From Galeruca laticollis (lineage: Eukaryota > Arthropoda > Insecta > Coleoptera > Chrysomelidae): a stretch of DNA of 64,000 nucleotides. The stretch is from the NCBI GenBank assembly GCA_963921935.1, contig OY998176.1, positions 83,058,960 through 83,122,959 on the forward strand, read 5' to 3'. This document shows, piece by piece, positions 45,590 through 55,589 of this stretch. Position 1 is the stretch's first letter, and each line of letters begins with the position of its first letter. Both the position numbers and the translations under genes were made by a program. The notes under the pieces were generated by a model. The model was not told the origin of the DNA. It searched no databases and saw nothing but the letters and a program-made list of their open reading frames with translations.

Positions 45590-46201
45590 CTATTCAACTT
45601 GAGTATTTTTAACCTCCTCTTCTGTCTTTAAACATATTTTCTTGCCTTTAACACTTGTGTATATCAAAGCATCTTTGGTCCATACTTTTTGTTTCCCAAA
45701 CTTTTCTTTTGCAGCAAGCAATATATGATATCTGCTTTTAATCAAATCTTCCGTAATAATTAAGTTTGTATTTTTCAATTTCCTTTTATTTAAAAACACC
45801 TTGTTTCTGTCTTTAAAGCTACCGAGCTTCACCAGAACAGTTCTTGGATGATTTTGTTCCGTTTGTTTCTTTCCTAGTCTGTAACACTCCATAATTTTAA
45901 TGTCATTTACCTGCAACTTATCACGAAACATCGTTAGTAGATTGTGCTCCAACGTATTTTCTGTATCTTCTGGTAATCCATATATTCGTAACTGATTTAT
46001 TTTATCTCTTTGTTCTCGGTTTTCCAACTTGACATGTAAATCTTTATTTTCACTAATCACATCAGAAATTTTAAATTCAATTACTGGAATTTTATTATTG
46101 ATTTCTTCTATATATTTTTCAATGGTTGTTATAACACTGTCTGCTACTTTTTTTGTCAGCTGTTCTAAAAACTTGTCGGTACTAATAATATCAGCAAACA
46201 C
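45590..46201 (-). CDS. LINE ORF1 nucleic-acid-binding protein (L1-ORF1p-like)
   Basis: 203 codons, uninterrupted. The N-terminal ~60 residues form a heptad-rich coiled coil (VITTIEKYIEEINNKIPVIE through ISENKDLHVKLENREQRDKI). It is followed by an RRM-like segment (LRIYGLPEDTENTLEHNLLT, IMECYRLGKK, RTVLVKLGSFKDRNKVF) and a C-terminal domain (LIKSRYHILLAAKEKFGKQK). This layout matches ORF1 proteins that coat LINE RNA. It ends 42 bp before the surviving part of ORF2. Start at Met 46201, the first in the open frame. Confidence 0.8.
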   Translation of the reverse strand: MFADIISTDKFLEQLTKKVADSVITTIEKYIEEINNKIPVIEFKISDVISENKDLHVKLENREQRDKINQLRIYGLPEDTENTLEHNLLTMFRDKLQVNDIKIMECYRLGKKQTEQNHPRTVLVKLGSFKDRNKVFLNKRKLKNTNLIITEDLIKSRYHILLAAKEKFGKQKVWTKDALIYTSVKGKKICLKTEEEVKNTQVE

Positions 46202-46351
46202 TTTTGTGTCTTTCTGTAAATACCATTGTGCTTAGGTATGATGTTTATTTCACGAAAATATATTTTTGGAGATATTAAAAATAAACGACTTTTACACTCG
46301 CCAAATTGATGCTTAAAACGTTCTACTCACTACGAAGGCTCATTACACAGT

Positions 46352-46648
46352 TAAAGTACGGTAGCACCTGTTGTATTGGCTCTCGTGAGCTGAAAATCAG
46401 TAGGGTTCATCTGTGACATGTCCTTAACAATATTCGATCATAAAATTGGTGACTTATTTCACTCCGGAGGCTGTATAGTGCTAACAAGATATGTAAGGAA
46501 AAGTGGCCGACGACAACGACGACGACATACACACAGGATTTTTTTCTAAAAACCGTTTTTTCGTGTTGTTGTTGATGGAAAACGTAAAAATAACTCAAAA
46601 AAAAATTTCAAAATTCCAACTTTTTTTGGGGTAAACCAATACTTTTCT

Positions 46649-46699
<51 letters not shown>

Positions 46700-47059
46700 A
46701 GTAACGAATAGATTAGTGGGCATTGCACGCAAATAGGAGAAGGGGCTACTAAAAAAAGTGGTAACCGCAGACATGCATGTTTCTGGCTCATTAGCCGTCA
46801 TCGGTACGGTACAACCAAGAAAAGATGTGAAACATGGGAGCAAAGTTGGTGAATGAAACATGAGAAAATATAACAGAATTCAGCAACTTTGCTCCCATGT
46901 TTCACATCTTTTCTTGGTTGTACCGTACCGATGACGGCTAATGAGCCAGAAACATGCATGTCTGCGGTTACCACTTTTTTTAGTAGCCCCTTCTCCTATT
47001 TGCGTGCAATGCCCACTAATCTATTCGTTACTTATTGTTTATATGTCACGCACTATTCG

Positions 47060-47090
<31 letters not shown>

Positions 47091-47100
47091 TAGGTTGGGC
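46352..47100 (+). mobile_element. tandem-repeat element copy 3, right part (contains a palindrome insertion)
   Basis: Resumes within the repeat unit interrupted by the LINE (AGTACGGTAGCACCTG), continues with the CGACGACG..GTTGTTGTTG spacer (46505-46575) and CCAATACTTTTCTCGCATA at 46637-46655, then is broken by TA-rich DNA with a palindrome. It ends with GGTTGGGCGGAAAAGTAA at 47093-47110, after which the RTE-like LINE continues. Copy 2 shows the same end without the insertion. Confidence 0.7.
46655..47090. repeat. 153-bp perfect inverted repeat between TA microsatellites
   Basis: Arms 46696-46848 and 46884-47036 appear identical in inverted orientation (equal length, no mismatch seen) around a 35-bp spacer. 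The unit starts AATAAGTAACGAATAGATTA. (TA)n flanks it at 46652-46695 and 47067-47091. It carries open frames only by chance. Perfect arms mean it is very young or kept identical by conversion. Confidence 0.9.
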
Positions 47101-47770
47101 GGAAAAGTAATAATGACCGTAAACAAACACCTAATGAGAAGTAATACCAGAATTGGCGAATTTAAATTTGAAGAAGTTAATAAAATAAAATATCTAGGAG
47201 TGACAATAATCAACGATAGGGATGGAGATATGGAAATTAAAGTGAAAATTATGGCAGCAAACAGAGTATTCCAAGCAAATAAAAAACTATTAAGAAGTAA
47301 ATTTCTGGGCAAAAGCACTAAGATGAAAATTTACAAAAGAATAATTAGACCAATAACATATGGAGCTGAAATTATGACCAAGAAACAACAAGAGGAGCTA
47401 AGAATTTTTTAACGAAAAATAGTAAGAACCATACTAGGACCCAAGAAAATAGTGGAATATGAATATAAAAAAAGGATTAAAAAAAGACATCCAGAGCGAA
47501 ATCATTAGTGTAATAAAAGGTTAAAATGGCTGGGACGTGTTTGGAGAGCAAGTCCAAATAGCACAATTTATGTAATAACTGAGTGGAAGCCAAGTAGCAA
47601 AAGAAAAAAAAGGAGGCCAAAATCAACGTTGATACAAGAGGTTATAGCTGACATAAACAGCCTAGTAATCCGAAACTGGAAAGAGAAAACAACCGATAGG
47701 AAACAGTTCATGAACAAAATTAATTTAAAAAGTAGAAATGGGTGGTGTTCTCATTATAGGTTCAAGATAC
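47100..47770 (+). pseudogene. RTE-like LINE, 3' part of the interrupted copy
   Basis: Continues the LINE at 40330-42115: VIMTVNKHLMRS, VNKIKYLGVTIINDRDGDME, TKMKIYKRIIRPITYGAEIM, then across a stop RKIVRTILGPKK, and in another frame KWLGRVWRASPNSTIYVITE, WKPSSKRKKRRPK, DINSLVIRNWKEKTTDRK. This is the post-RT region and conserved RRP tail of RTE-type elements. Same strand and order as the 5' part. Confidence 0.85.
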
Positions 47771-47839
47771 TCTATTTTTCTTCTTTTAATAGTATTCATC
47801 AGCCCTTTTTCCTTCCCCATTCACTCTAATACTCACTCG

Positions 47840-50105
47840 TTGGCCACCCTATCAACCAATGATATTTTAAGGATCCTTCTATAGAACCACATCTCGATGG
47901 TCTCAAGTTTCTTTAGTGTTGCTTCGGCCATTGTCCAGAATTTCATTTCATAGTATAATAAGGAAAACAAACAGAATCGCAGCAGTATTACTTTGATGTC
48001 TATTTTAAGGTTATGGCTTTTGAAGAGTTTAAACTTTTTGATAAAGGCGCTTTTTCTATTCTACTTTTTTTTCGAGTGGTCCCACTGTTCGTTTACTAAG
48101 GTTCCCAAGTAGATAAATTTGGATACTCTTTCTACTGTTCTATTATGAATGACTAGTTGGCAGTTTTTTTCTTCTCTTTAGTTATGACCATAAACTTTGT
48201 TTTATTGATGGTCATTTGTAGTCCATATTGTTTACTCATTTCATTCAATTTGTCCATTCTTTGTTGTAGACTCTCTATACTATCTGTAAATATGACGGTA
48301 TCATCTGCTAAGCGGATATTATTCAAGCGTTCACCATATACAAGGATTCCATTCTCATAGCTTTCTAGGGCTTTTTTGAATATGTCTTCTGAGTAGAGAT
48401 TGAATATGAAAGGAGAGATAATACATCCTTGTCGTACGCCCCGCAAAATGTAAATTGCCTCTATGGCTTTATCTCTATCGTCAATCTTTATAGTGGCTTT
48501 TTGGTTCCAATATAGGGTATGTATAACTCTAAGATCTTTATCGTCCAGTCCAGTGTCTTTCAGTACTTGTATCATCTTGTTGTTCGATTGTGTCAAACGC
48601 CTTCTGGTAGTCTACAAATCAGGCGTAAATTTACGTCTCGACATCGTTGAAATAATACTTATAGACTAAACAGTGCATCTCTTGTTCCTACTCCTTTCAT
48701 TAACCCAAAATGTGTGTCTGTTACCCTTTACTCGCATATCTTGTACATTCTACGATGAATGATTATGAGGAAAAGTTTAGATCTGTATTCTTCGCATTTC
48801 TTTGCGCCTTGTTTCTTGGGCAGCAATATAAATTTCGAAATGAGCCATTCTTTCGGGATATTGCCGGTGTCATATATATTGTAAAATATTTTGCAGATCA
48901 CTTTTAGAGATTTTTCATCCAGTAGTTTAAAAAACTCTGGTCCTGGAACTTTTCCTTCTCTCAAGGATTTATATCTCGTTCACTAGTATTGGTGGTCCAG
49001 TTTTTGTTGATGAGGGGGGAGGATCTCCTCTTTCGTCAAACAACATGTTCTCCATGTACTTTTTCTAGGTGTCTATAATATTTCTTTGAACCATAATGAC
49101 TTCTCTCTTGTCACTAATAAGTTTTCATACTGTTTTCTTCATATGTTTGCCAGTTATTTCTCTCACTTTTTTGTAGACGTTAAATTCGTCATATTTCTGT
49201 TGTAGTATATCTATTTCGTGGCATTTTTCTTCCATCTCTTTCTGTTTGGCTTCTCTAATCTTTCCTTGTATTGTAAGGCGAATCTCTTTGTAAGCGGTGG
49301 TGTCATTCTTCCGTTTTCTTCTCTCTTCCATCATTTGTAGTATTTCATCTGTCGTCCACGTCTTGTGTTGTCTTCCTTCGCCTTTCAGGAATTTGTCTTT
49401 GATCTCTTCTACTGTTTTACAAAGCGAACGTATTTTGTCTTCTGTGTACCTCGCTTTTTCGTCTATTTACTGATAGTTTTGTTCAGAGTGGATAGAAACT
49501 ATTCACTTATTCCTGTGTGCTCTTGAATTGGATTGGATTTTATGGTTTATTCATATATTTTTGAATAATACAAACGATTAATATATCTTACATATTATTT
49601 TATTAGCACATGGTTTTTCCACGCTTTCTCACACCAAAAAAAAGTCTTGTCACTTGTCATCGTCGAGAGAAAGAAGTATGGCCCTTTCCGTTGAAGGTAG
49701 GGTAGATCTTCTTTCCCTGAGATTGTTGGATGGAGTAGTGAACACATTCTATCTTACAGGGTTCTGTTTTTCATTTTTCTAACATCGTAATTTTTTTATG
49801 ATTTTTTCCTTCTATCTTCTTAAACCTGATTCTATATTCCCCCATCAGAATATTGTGATCGGACTGAATATCAGCACCTGGATAAGTTTTTACACTATGC
49901 AACTGTTTTTTTATCTTGCGCTTACCAGGATGTAATCTGTTTGATTTCTTATGATGATGTCTTCATTATTATCTCTAGACGAACTCCATGTATACAAACG
50001 CCTAAGTGGCAAGTTGAAGTATTCATTACAACTAAGCTGTACTCCACCGCAAACAAACTTAAAATGTTACCTCTATAATTTCTGTTTCCAAGCCCGTTCA
50101 GTCCA
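47840..50105 (-). pseudogene. RTE-like LINE, endonuclease plus RT, decayed
   Basis: Minus order: endonuclease (GLGNRNYRGNILSLFAVEYS near 50100, RNQTDYILVSAR near 49950, QSDHNILMGEYRIRFKKIEG near 49850), linker (NIDEKARYTEDKIRSLC, KTWTTDEILQMMEERRKRKN), RT (GKVPGPEFFKLLDEKSLKV, EWLISKFILLPKK, GVRQGCIISPFIFNLYSEDI, NIRLADDTVIFTDS with LADD replacing YADD), then VERVSKFIYLGTLVNEQWDH and IEMWFYRRIL down to about 47850. Many stops and shifts; 49500-49780 is poorly alignable. Convergent with the LINE ending at 47770. Confidence 0.85.
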
Positions 50106-50270
50106 ATATGATTTCAATACTAAAAAATGTAAACTTTAGTTTGGGTATACCCGAGTCCTCTTTGTATCATTATTTTTATGTTATCAAAGAATGCGAAACA
50201 AAGTAATCAAAATAATTGTTGACACCAAATTGTTCTTGTAAACCGCTCTACCTAAAAGAAAACTGACAGT

Positions 50271-50453
50271 AATTAACTAATGAGGACGTCGAAGTCCGCT
50301 TTTAAAAACTAAAATTTATTACTTTCAGATTAAAATTACGAAAATGTACATTTATTTCTTAACTATAAAAGTGATCTTCTCATTTGGCAAAACTGCAAGA
50401 TTTGCAACTGGCATCGGATTCTCGCTGTGTCGTCATGAAGGGCCGAGATAACT
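50271..50453 (-). repeat. 3' LTR (errantivirus-like)
   Basis: On the minus strand it begins AGTTATCTCGGCCCTTC and ends CATTAGTTAATT. The central part shares GCAGTTTTGCCAAAT and CTGAAAGTA with the 5' LTR. A purine-rich GACTGGAGG lies directly upstream, in the place of a polypurine tract. It is 183 bp, longer than the 5' LTR because it retains ~40 bp deleted there. Confidence 0.65.
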
Positions 50454-50600
50454 CCTCCAGTCGAAGTTTCAACCCATGTGGAAAGAAGTAGTAGAATTAA
50501 TGGTGATGGAACCACTGGAGCTTGGGACGTTGTATTCTTCCTCGCGTTGAATGTCTTGAAGGCAAATGCTGCGATTATTCCTGCTATTTATTTTTAGTCG
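50454..50600 (-). pseudogene. possible env C-terminal tail before the 3' LTR
   Basis: A short frame with VPSSSGSITINSTTSF precedes the purine tract. A Ser-rich env tail in this position is plausible for errantiviruses, but the similarity is weak. Confidence 0.3.
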
Positions 50601-50639
50601 CCAGGGAGTTAGGGTTCATGCCCTAATAGTGGTCGCTCA

Positions 50640-51592
50640 GCCATTAATTAGGCTTATTGTACACCCCCAGATGCAGGTGCTAAGCATAAATCACATCCTA
50701 TGTTGTTAGCAAACAATGCGATTCCGCGGACTACACTTTACTGCAATTCCTTTTGATGTTTATCTGAAATGATATCTAAATAAGAGGCTCTCCTCCTGCA
50801 TAAAGCAGGGCAGTCGAAGATGACATGCTTTGCAGTTTCTTCTGCCTTTCCGCACTTCCTGCATTGGGGGTTGATTACGTCAATCCCCATTTTAGCTAGG
50901 TATGCATTGAATAACCAGATGACAGTCAGGAATCATACCACTTTCCGCAGCTCTTTCCTGCACAATCTGAGAGCATCTGCTGTATTGAAACTCGATGGTC
51001 CCTTGAACATCCTTTTGCATTGATCATGCCCCACGACTCTGTTCCAGCACTTCTGGTGTTCGCTCGACACCCAGTTGGAGACAGTTTTTGTATGACGCTA
51101 TAGGAAAGCCGCACGCTGGCTCTGGTCCCATGAGGGAGGGATTAGCTTATTTCTTGGCACAATTATTAATAATTAATTGATTAATAATTACCTTGCTGGC
51201 TTTTGCCTAGGTTTTCAAATTGTTATGTTAGTCCCACACTATCTACGAAGTATAGTTGTGACTTGCTAGAGCAATAACAGTCGCTCGATTGTCCATGTTC
51301 ATATAAATAGTCTTTTTATTACATTTCCTATCTATTCAGGTTCTGTCGCCTTCGATTACTGCGGCTATGTCTACTTGGAATATGGTCGGAAGCTTACCTA
51401 GGCAAACACTTATGCTTTGCCCGTGTCTGACGCCCGTGTACCAAGTAACGTTGCTCAACATATGTTGAAGTTTTCCCTGAGCCCATTCAGCTCTGCCACT
51501 TAGGCTAACATGATATAGTATCTCAGTTTTCACGACCTTCGGCATTCTATCAGGTAGCATTTCAAGGATGCCGCACCTCATAGCGTCGTGTA
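50640..51592 (-). pseudogene. R1-like LINE, RNase H and C-terminal part (second half of an interrupted copy)
   Basis: After the Jockey-like insertion this continues: LEMLPDRMPKVVKTEILYHV, TWYTGVRHG (degenerate start of RNase H; the TDGS acid is lost), SISVCLGKLPTIFQ, NKKTIYMNMDNRATVIALAS, then MGPEPACGF, CRKCGKAEETAKHVIFDCPA (CHC zinc knuckle, about 50865-50810). Stops and shifts throughout. Partner of 53194-53850. Confidence 0.75.
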
Positions 51593-53185
51593 GATTTAGA
51601 TTAAAAAGGTCTTTATTAAAGTTTTTGGTTCCCCAATTTACAATAGTTTAAAAAATAAAATATTTACAATATTGTGTTTCCGGTGAGACTTCATGGCTCC
51701 TTGCTTGCAAGCATTATCCATATGTCTTCGCTGATTAAATAACTTGGCCCCTACTATACAGATTTGACGTCTAGCAACTTGGGTTTTCACTAAAAATAGC
51801 TGAAAAGCAGGGTTTCGAAATGATACGGAGTAGTATATTTCGAGAAAGCAACATGACGGTGTTATATAAATTGTAACTATATAGGAGTAGAACAACACAG
51901 TTTGTGATACTGTGGTGCTTTTACTCCTTATGTGAATCATGTGGATTTGGAAATAAACAAACAGGTTATGTAATTAGCGATCCATGTAGACGCCTACACC
52001 CACTATCTCGTATGCCTTCTGCGCGATTGGCGGCTAAGTGTCTGGTCCGAAGGTCTTGTGGCAGACAAAAGTTCGCTGAAATTTTATTGATGAAGTTTTT
52101 GATAGTGGACATTGGCCTTGTCATGTAACCAAGAGGTTTTTGAAAGTTTGAGATATACCGTATTATGTTTTATTGCCATTCTGAGACACTTGTTTTGTAT
52201 CACCTGCAGGGAGTTGAAATTATGTTTAGTGCCCGTGTAGTATATTGGTGCTGCTTATGTGAGTATGGATCTTTTGATTTGTTTGTATATTAGAATTTTG
52301 TTTTGGCTTGTGAGATTACTGTGTCTGCATATGAGTGGGTATAGTCTGCCCATTGCAATCTTGGCTTTTTGTATTTGTTGCGAAATATATGCGTTTTAGT
52401 TGGTGTTACCTTGCATGGTGTACCTTAAATAATTTTGGGTAGTGTTTGGGGCAATGTAGTGGCCGTCAATGCAAAGCTGAGATTCCAATGGATCAGCCTT
52501 CCTCCCTGAGTAATAAATACTATGTTTTGTGTTCATTGAAAAAAGGTGTGATTTTATTATTTATATGTTTTTGTACAGTGTCTAGTGTACGTTCTGGATT
52601 CTTTGCTGCTGCTAAAAAAACAAGTATAGTCAGGGTACATCGCAGTTAATATTTGTGGGGATGTTGGGAGATCGTGGATTACTAGTGAGTATAACAAAGG
52701 TGATTATACAGAGCCTTGAGGAACTCCAGCTTGAATTGTGAATGGGCCTGCTAAATTATCGTATATTTTAGCTTAACATTTTCTTTTAGTTAAGTATGAA
52801 TTTATTATTTTTATTAAATAGTCTGGTACTTTTAGTTTGATTAGCTTGTAGATTAATCCCTCGAGCCACACGGCGTCAAAAGCCTTTTGGATATCTATTG
52901 TAATCATAATAGATTTATTTTGGTTGTGGATCCCCTCTCGAATGTAGTTTATAACTATTAATTTGGGCTACAGTACTGTGTCCGCTTCTGAATCCGTATT
53001 GCTCAGGGGGAATAATGTTATTTTTATTTACAAATGATTGAAGTTTTTAAATATTATTCTATCACCTTTGCTATGTTGTTTAAAAGGGATATTGGACTGA
53101 AGCTATCCACATAACAAGGTTGTTTGTTAATTTTGACGATGGGAAAGATGTTAGGAATCTTGAGCATATCCGGATAATGTCCAGT
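51593..53185 (-). mobile_element. Jockey-like LINE inserted in the R1-like LINE
   Basis: Flanked by an 8-bp duplication GTCGTGTA at 51585-51592 and 53186-53193. Minus order from the truncated 5' end: HYPDMLKIPNIFPIVKINKQ, SFSPISLLNNIAKVIE, IMITIDIQKAFDAVW, IQAGVPQGSV..SPLLYSL (about 52720), degenerate catalytic loop near MYPDYT, then SNLTSQNKILIYKQIKRSI, NSLQVIQNKCLRMAIKHN and a 3' end near 51594 with AATAAAG. Several stops. The catalytic YADD is mutated. Confidence 0.8.
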
Positions 53186-53193
53186 GTCGTGTA

Positions 53194-53850
53194 TTTTGGT
53201 ATGTTTCATAGCATGGTTCTGAGACCAGAGGTCATTACACTGCATTCTATATGCAACCATTTTGGCCTCCCCCTCTATAAATAGGTCTAGGGGTGTGATG
53301 TTCATCAGTGTCTCCAATGCTGCGGTCGAAATGCCTTTTATGGCGCCTGTAACGCTCAGACACGCAGCTCGCTGCACTTTGGAAAGCTTTTTGGGGGCTG
53401 TGCTTTGCTGGGATTTAGGCCACCACACAATTGCGCCGTACATCATCATTGATTGGTCTAATTACCCTGGTGTACAACTAGTTTACCATTGATGGAGTTA
53501 ACTCCCAAATGCACCCAATCGCTCGTCTCATCGTCACAAAGATTATCGAAGAACGTCTTGTGATGGCTGTTCCAGGTTAGCTTGTCATCTAACCGGATTC
53601 CTAGGTATGTTGCTTCTCTGACTACCTTTATCTGATCACCGAAGAGTTTTGGCAGCGTAGTGATCTCCGCATTTCTTTGTTTCGCAAATGGTACCATAAT
53701 GGTTTTAGAGGGGTTGACAGGCAGTCTTTCCGCAACACACCATCTCTCCACTACGGAAAGTGTCCTTTGCATTATTTCTAGATAGATGCCCATGTATTTT
53801 CCCCTTGTTCCTGCGATCATAATGTACATTACTATGGTCCACACGCTGGG
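53194..53850 (-). pseudogene. R1-like LINE, RT C-terminal part (first half of an interrupted copy)
   Basis: From about 53850: IVMYIMIAGTRGKYM (relic of the ADD loop), LSVVERWCVAERLPVNPSKT, REATYLGIRLDDKLTWNSHH, a frame change, then MMMYGAIVWWPKS, KLSKVQRAACLSVTGAIKG, ALETLMNITPLDLFIEGEAK, HAMKHTKIHD, where the Jockey-like LINE interrupts it. The 5' part of the polymerase is absent. Confidence 0.8.
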
Positions 53851-53879
53851 TGTATGATATATTCTGGTTGTCCAATGCA

Positions 53880-54475
53880 AGGGCTAGTTTTCTGTGGTTT
53901 AGTATAGGATTTTGGACAACTGATCCAATTTGATGTCTTCTAAGAGCACCCTTGGTTTTAGAGTTGATAGTGTGTCGTTCGTAATTTGGATATTGGGAAG
54001 AAGTGTTGGTTCACTATCGGCTATTGATTTTTCGTTTGCTAGCGTTTGTATTGCTGATTGAATTTGATGTCCTACATTAAAAATGTTCCTTTCAACTTTC
54101 TGACCTCTTGTAGTTACTGTAGGTGACCTTTAAGATCTCTTAATTTGGAAATACATCTAGCCAATTATTGGTGTTTCCCATTTGGTTATTTGACTTGGAA
54201 AAGGATAAGTTGATTTGTTTGCATCGTGAAGTTACTTTCCATGTCAAAACAAGAAGTTCACAGGGTGCAATGTTTATTGCAATAGTTATTTTTGGGGAAA
54301 GTTTTGATGCAATCGTTATTTCGGAATGTAAAATGTAACTGACTTTTTAACATGAATTTATCTCGAGAAATTGTCTTGAAATGACCTTTATAAGTGAATA
54401 CAAATGGTAAATATTAAAGATATATCTGGATAAGTTATAGGAACGTTATTTTATTTTTATAAATATAGCATTCGA
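53880..54475 (-). other. unassigned stretch between env relic and LINE
   Basis: A minus-strand frame at about 54120-53895 (VERNIFNVGHQIQSAIQTLA and on to LLEDIKLDQLSKIL) looks protein-like and could be retroviral, but I could not place it. The rest is A+T-rich. Confidence 0.3.
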
Positions 54476-54479
54476 TTTT

Positions 54480-55260
54480 TATTATATAATGGTATAATTT
54501 TCTACTGATTTTAAATCTAAAAAGAAATCAGATGTTATCATAATGCTAGAAGATGCATGATGTTTAATTTTGCAGAAGTCAAAGAATCTTCTATATCTTG
54601 CAAAATTGAGAGAATTATATCATCCTTGTTCAAAATCTGATTTATCACGTCTTTAATAAATAGTAAATTTTCTCTATAAACTACTAATGATTTTATTTGT
54701 TGAATTTCTGAATCTACTAGTTTTTTGAACAGTAGCATTAAAAGTTTTTATTGTGTTGACACACAGTGAAATTCGCGAGATTAATTTAGACACTCATTAT
54801 TCTTGATTTTTCTGCAGGTTATCTATTAAATGTTAAATACATTTGAAGATTGAGCCCAGCCCTATGATTAGTTATGGTTTTGGAATAATGTCAGATAATA
54901 TTGTATCTACTTTATCTGTAGCAAATTCTAATATTTTTATGTAACTAGATATAGGTATCCCATAAATAATTTTTATTTTCATTTATAGCATATAGAACTT
55001 GATGAGCTTTGGAATTTAGTTTTTTAGTTTCGATTAATATTGGATTTAGGTCGTAAATGTGCACAATTTTTCAGGAATATTCTTCAATTTAGCAGCTAAA
55101 CCTAAATAAAGAGGAGGTAATGCTAGATTGTTGTCCAAATTTCTGAAGGAGATTTGTTCCTGTATCCCAGTGCAATGGGAAATAAAACGAAAAGAACAGT
55201 GTAACATGTCTGCACAGAAGTTTTCTTTGTGAAATTCGGACGATTTGGTTTCCAAATTTC
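54480..55260 (-). pseudogene. errantivirus-type env (F-like fusion protein) relic
   Basis: Fragments in several minus-strand frames fit the ectodomain of insect errantivirus envelope proteins: a LYAINENKNYLWD stretch, GLGSIFKCI (the position of the conserved K-x-I-x-G region), a CVNTIKTFNATV heptad, then IKDVINQILNKDDIILSILQ and DSLTSAKLNIMH. The frame ends about 54480. Stops and frameshifts are numerous, and no signal peptide, cleavage site or membrane anchor can be read. Lying immediately after the primer-binding site instead of after pol implies loss of gag-pol. Confidence 0.55.
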
Positions 55261-55432
55261 GATGCCTCGTTGATCGGTCTGGGATGGTTCTTCGATGGAT
55301 AGTTGATTTCTTGAAGCAGAAGTAACTACCAACACAATACCTTTAGAAACCGTAGGTACACCGTTTTTAGGTTGGATATCTGGTTAATCGTTTAACGAAA
55401 AATTTAACGTTCGTTACGTAAACTCCCAAATG

Positions 55433-55449
55433 TCCTACTGACTGCGCCA
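55433..55449 (-). promoter_or_regulatory. tRNA primer-binding site
   Basis: The minus strand reads TGGCGCAGTCAGTAGGA directly after the LTR end. This closely matches the tRNA-Ser-type primer site (TGGCGCAGTCGGTAGGA) known from 17.6/297-type errantiviruses, with one difference. It fixes the orientation of the element. Confidence 0.75.
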
Positions 55450-55589
55450 ATTAACTAATGTGGTTGTCGAAGTCCGTTTTAAAAAATAAAAAAATTTTAC
55501 TTTCAGATGAAAATTATGAATATATTTCAATTATGATATTCTAATTTGGCAAAACTGCAAGGGAACAGGAAGGGCTGAGATAATTAACT
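55450..55589 (-). repeat. 5' LTR (errantivirus-like)
   Basis: On the minus strand it begins AGTTAATTATCTCAGCCC and ends CATTAGTTAAT. It aligns with 50271-50453 except for a deletion of about 40 bp. No clean 4-bp target duplication was confirmed. Confidence 0.65.

Larger units (their letters stand above)
42608..46351 (-). mobile_element. Jockey/CR1-group LINE with ORF1 and ORF2, inserted in the tandem-repeat element
   Basis: Minus orientation: 5' end near 46351, ORF1 46201-45590, ORF2 45548-42909, 3' end in an (AAT)~23 run at 42608-42677, which read on the minus strand is an ATT-type simple-repeat tail. The flanks join as one repeat unit of the surrounding element. About 3.7 kb; it lacks the endonuclease N-terminus. 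Confidence 0.85.
50271..55589 (-). mobile_element. gypsy/errantivirus-like LTR element, gag-pol lost, invaded by LINEs
   Basis: Two related direct repeats, starting AGTTA and ending TTAGTTAAT on the minus strand, form the 5' LTR (55450-55589) and 3' LTR (50271-50453). A primer-binding site lies next to the 5' LTR, and an env relic follows within about 200 bp. No gag, protease, RT or integrase was found. The rest of the interior is LINE sequence (50640-53850). This is an old endogenous copy and clearly not functional. Confidence 0.7.

Noticed and set aside
46546..47110. Open frames on both strands encoding the same peptide (..FLGCTVPMTANEP..)
   Set aside because: They are the two arms of the perfect palindrome read through TA repeats. 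No conserved protein, and the identity is explained by the inverted repeat.
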